Source: Mycetocola miduiensis (GTDB lineage: Bacteria; Actinomycetota; Actinomycetes; Actinomycetales; Microbacteriaceae). Taken from it: 64,000 bases of DNA. The notes under the pieces are model-generated. The model ran no database searches, was not told where the DNA came from, and saw only the letters and a list, made by a program, of their open reading frames with translations. The position numbers and the translations under genes were made by a program. This document shows, piece after piece, positions 63,760 to 64,000 of this stretch; the first letter of the stretch is position 1; each line of letters opens with the position of its first letter. The stretch lies in contig NZ_FOVM01000003.1 in NCBI RefSeq assembly GCF_900115155.1, positions 1 to 64,000 of the forward strand. The letters run 5' to 3'.

Positions 63760-64000
63760 CAGGCGTCTGACCGGTTCGGTTCGGCCCCAGGAACACTCGT
63801 TCCCGCACCCGGCGCGGCATCGGCAGCGGCATCGGCCGTGTTCTGTTCCGTCGCATCCGCCGCGTCAGCGGACTTCGCCGACACCGACCGGGTGCCGTCG
63901 AGGTTGATCCCGCGGATCGTCAAGATGATGAAGAGACCCATGCTCGAAACGATGCAGATGTCGGCGACGTTATAGATCGCCGGGATCATCCACGGGGTCG
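63759..64000 (-). CDS. lspA: Lipoprotein signal peptidase, C-terminal part (partial)
   Basis: The 3' end of signal peptidase II, which cleaves prolipoproteins before the lipid-modified cysteine. [19 protein letters not shown] holds the second catalytic Asp in the NVAD motif, followed by the last membrane helix (GLFIILTI). The start is beyond the window. After the helix comes an unusual ~45-residue Ala/Asp/Ser/Thr-rich tail. The lspA-rluD order is standard in bacteria. Confidence 0.9.
   Translation of the reverse strand, partial: TPWMIPAIYNVADICIVSSMGLFIILTIRGINLDGTRSVSAKSADAADATEQNTADAAADAAPGAGTSVPGAEPNRSDA

Overview
The window is GC-rich actinobacterial chromosome and looks like a member of the Microbacteriaceae; I cannot name the genus. 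Evidence: a mycothiol ligase gene (mshC); RbpA; pafB-pafC followed by tatA, tatC and a HelY-type helicase; an actinobacterial respiratory gene set (diheme QcrC, QcrA, QcrB with a PDWY motif, CtaC/D/E and small subunit CtaF); many GTG starts; and many genes with a TANNNT box 6-9 nt before the start codon and no Shine-Dalgarno sequence (leaderless transcripts). Nearly all of it is core chromosome. The only clear mobile DNA is the 5' end of an IS481-family element at the left edge.

Layout. 1-348: IS481-type element end. 373-2861: DnaQ-type exonuclease coupled to trehalose synthase (minus). 2978-4473: alpha/beta hydrolase plus a short glycosyltransferase-like protein. 4581-7649: sirtuin, TrmH-family RNA methyltransferase, D,D-carboxypeptidase. 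7675-11852: SRPBCC protein, AraC regulator, SGNH hydrolase, SF2 helicase. 11882-14639: small membrane proteins and a LuxR-type regulator. 14808-14891: tRNA-Leu(GAG). 14998-18603: M20 peptidase, uppP, mshC. 18760-19707: PAC2 protein (minus). 19759-29666: HAD phosphatase, trmI, FKBP lipoprotein, pafB, pafC, tatA, tatC, helY, lnt, the classical Pup-proteasome neighbourhood but without any Pup, Dop, PafA or PrcBA gene. 29663-32379 (minus): rbpA, glycerophosphodiesterase, SPFH/NfeD pair. 32525-35884: an SDR and a short UvrA paralogue. 35885-36410: non-coding, with repeats. 36411-38983 (minus): GMC oxidoreductase, pterin dehydratase, a small CxxC protein. 39045-41407 (minus): dhaKLM. 41501-42568: trpD. 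42711-51599: respiratory genes ctaE-qcrCAB (plus) facing ctaC-ctaD-ctaF (minus), with an RlmA-type methyltransferase between them and an ErpA/IscA-type protein upstream of ctaC. 51711-53756: dipeptidase and DUF3043 protein. 53781-56961 (minus): hisD, nrdR, pyrD. 57058-59213: flavin reductase and a repeat-bearing membrane protein. 59284-64000 (minus): dnaE, rluD-type pseudouridine synthase and the 3' end of lspA.

How the genes fit together: cytochrome bc1 (qcrCAB) and the aa3 oxidase (ctaCDEF) form the aerobic chain, and the diheme QcrC can hand electrons directly to CuA. The lipoprotein enzymes Lnt and LspA serve proteins seen here with lipoboxes (CtaC, FKBP). TatA/TatC provide folded-protein export, which could include the Rieske protein. 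UppP and the S11 carboxypeptidase serve the cell wall. DhaK/L/M phosphorylate dihydroxyacetone using PTS phosphate.

I found no convincing new defence or biosynthetic system. The most interesting signals are not genes: a strongly over-represented heptamer GGATGCC/GGCATCC, a perfect 63-bp direct repeat with internal dyads upstream of nrdR, a palindromic intergenic element shared by two convergent gene pairs, and a 525-bp gene-free stretch with direct repeats and palindromes.
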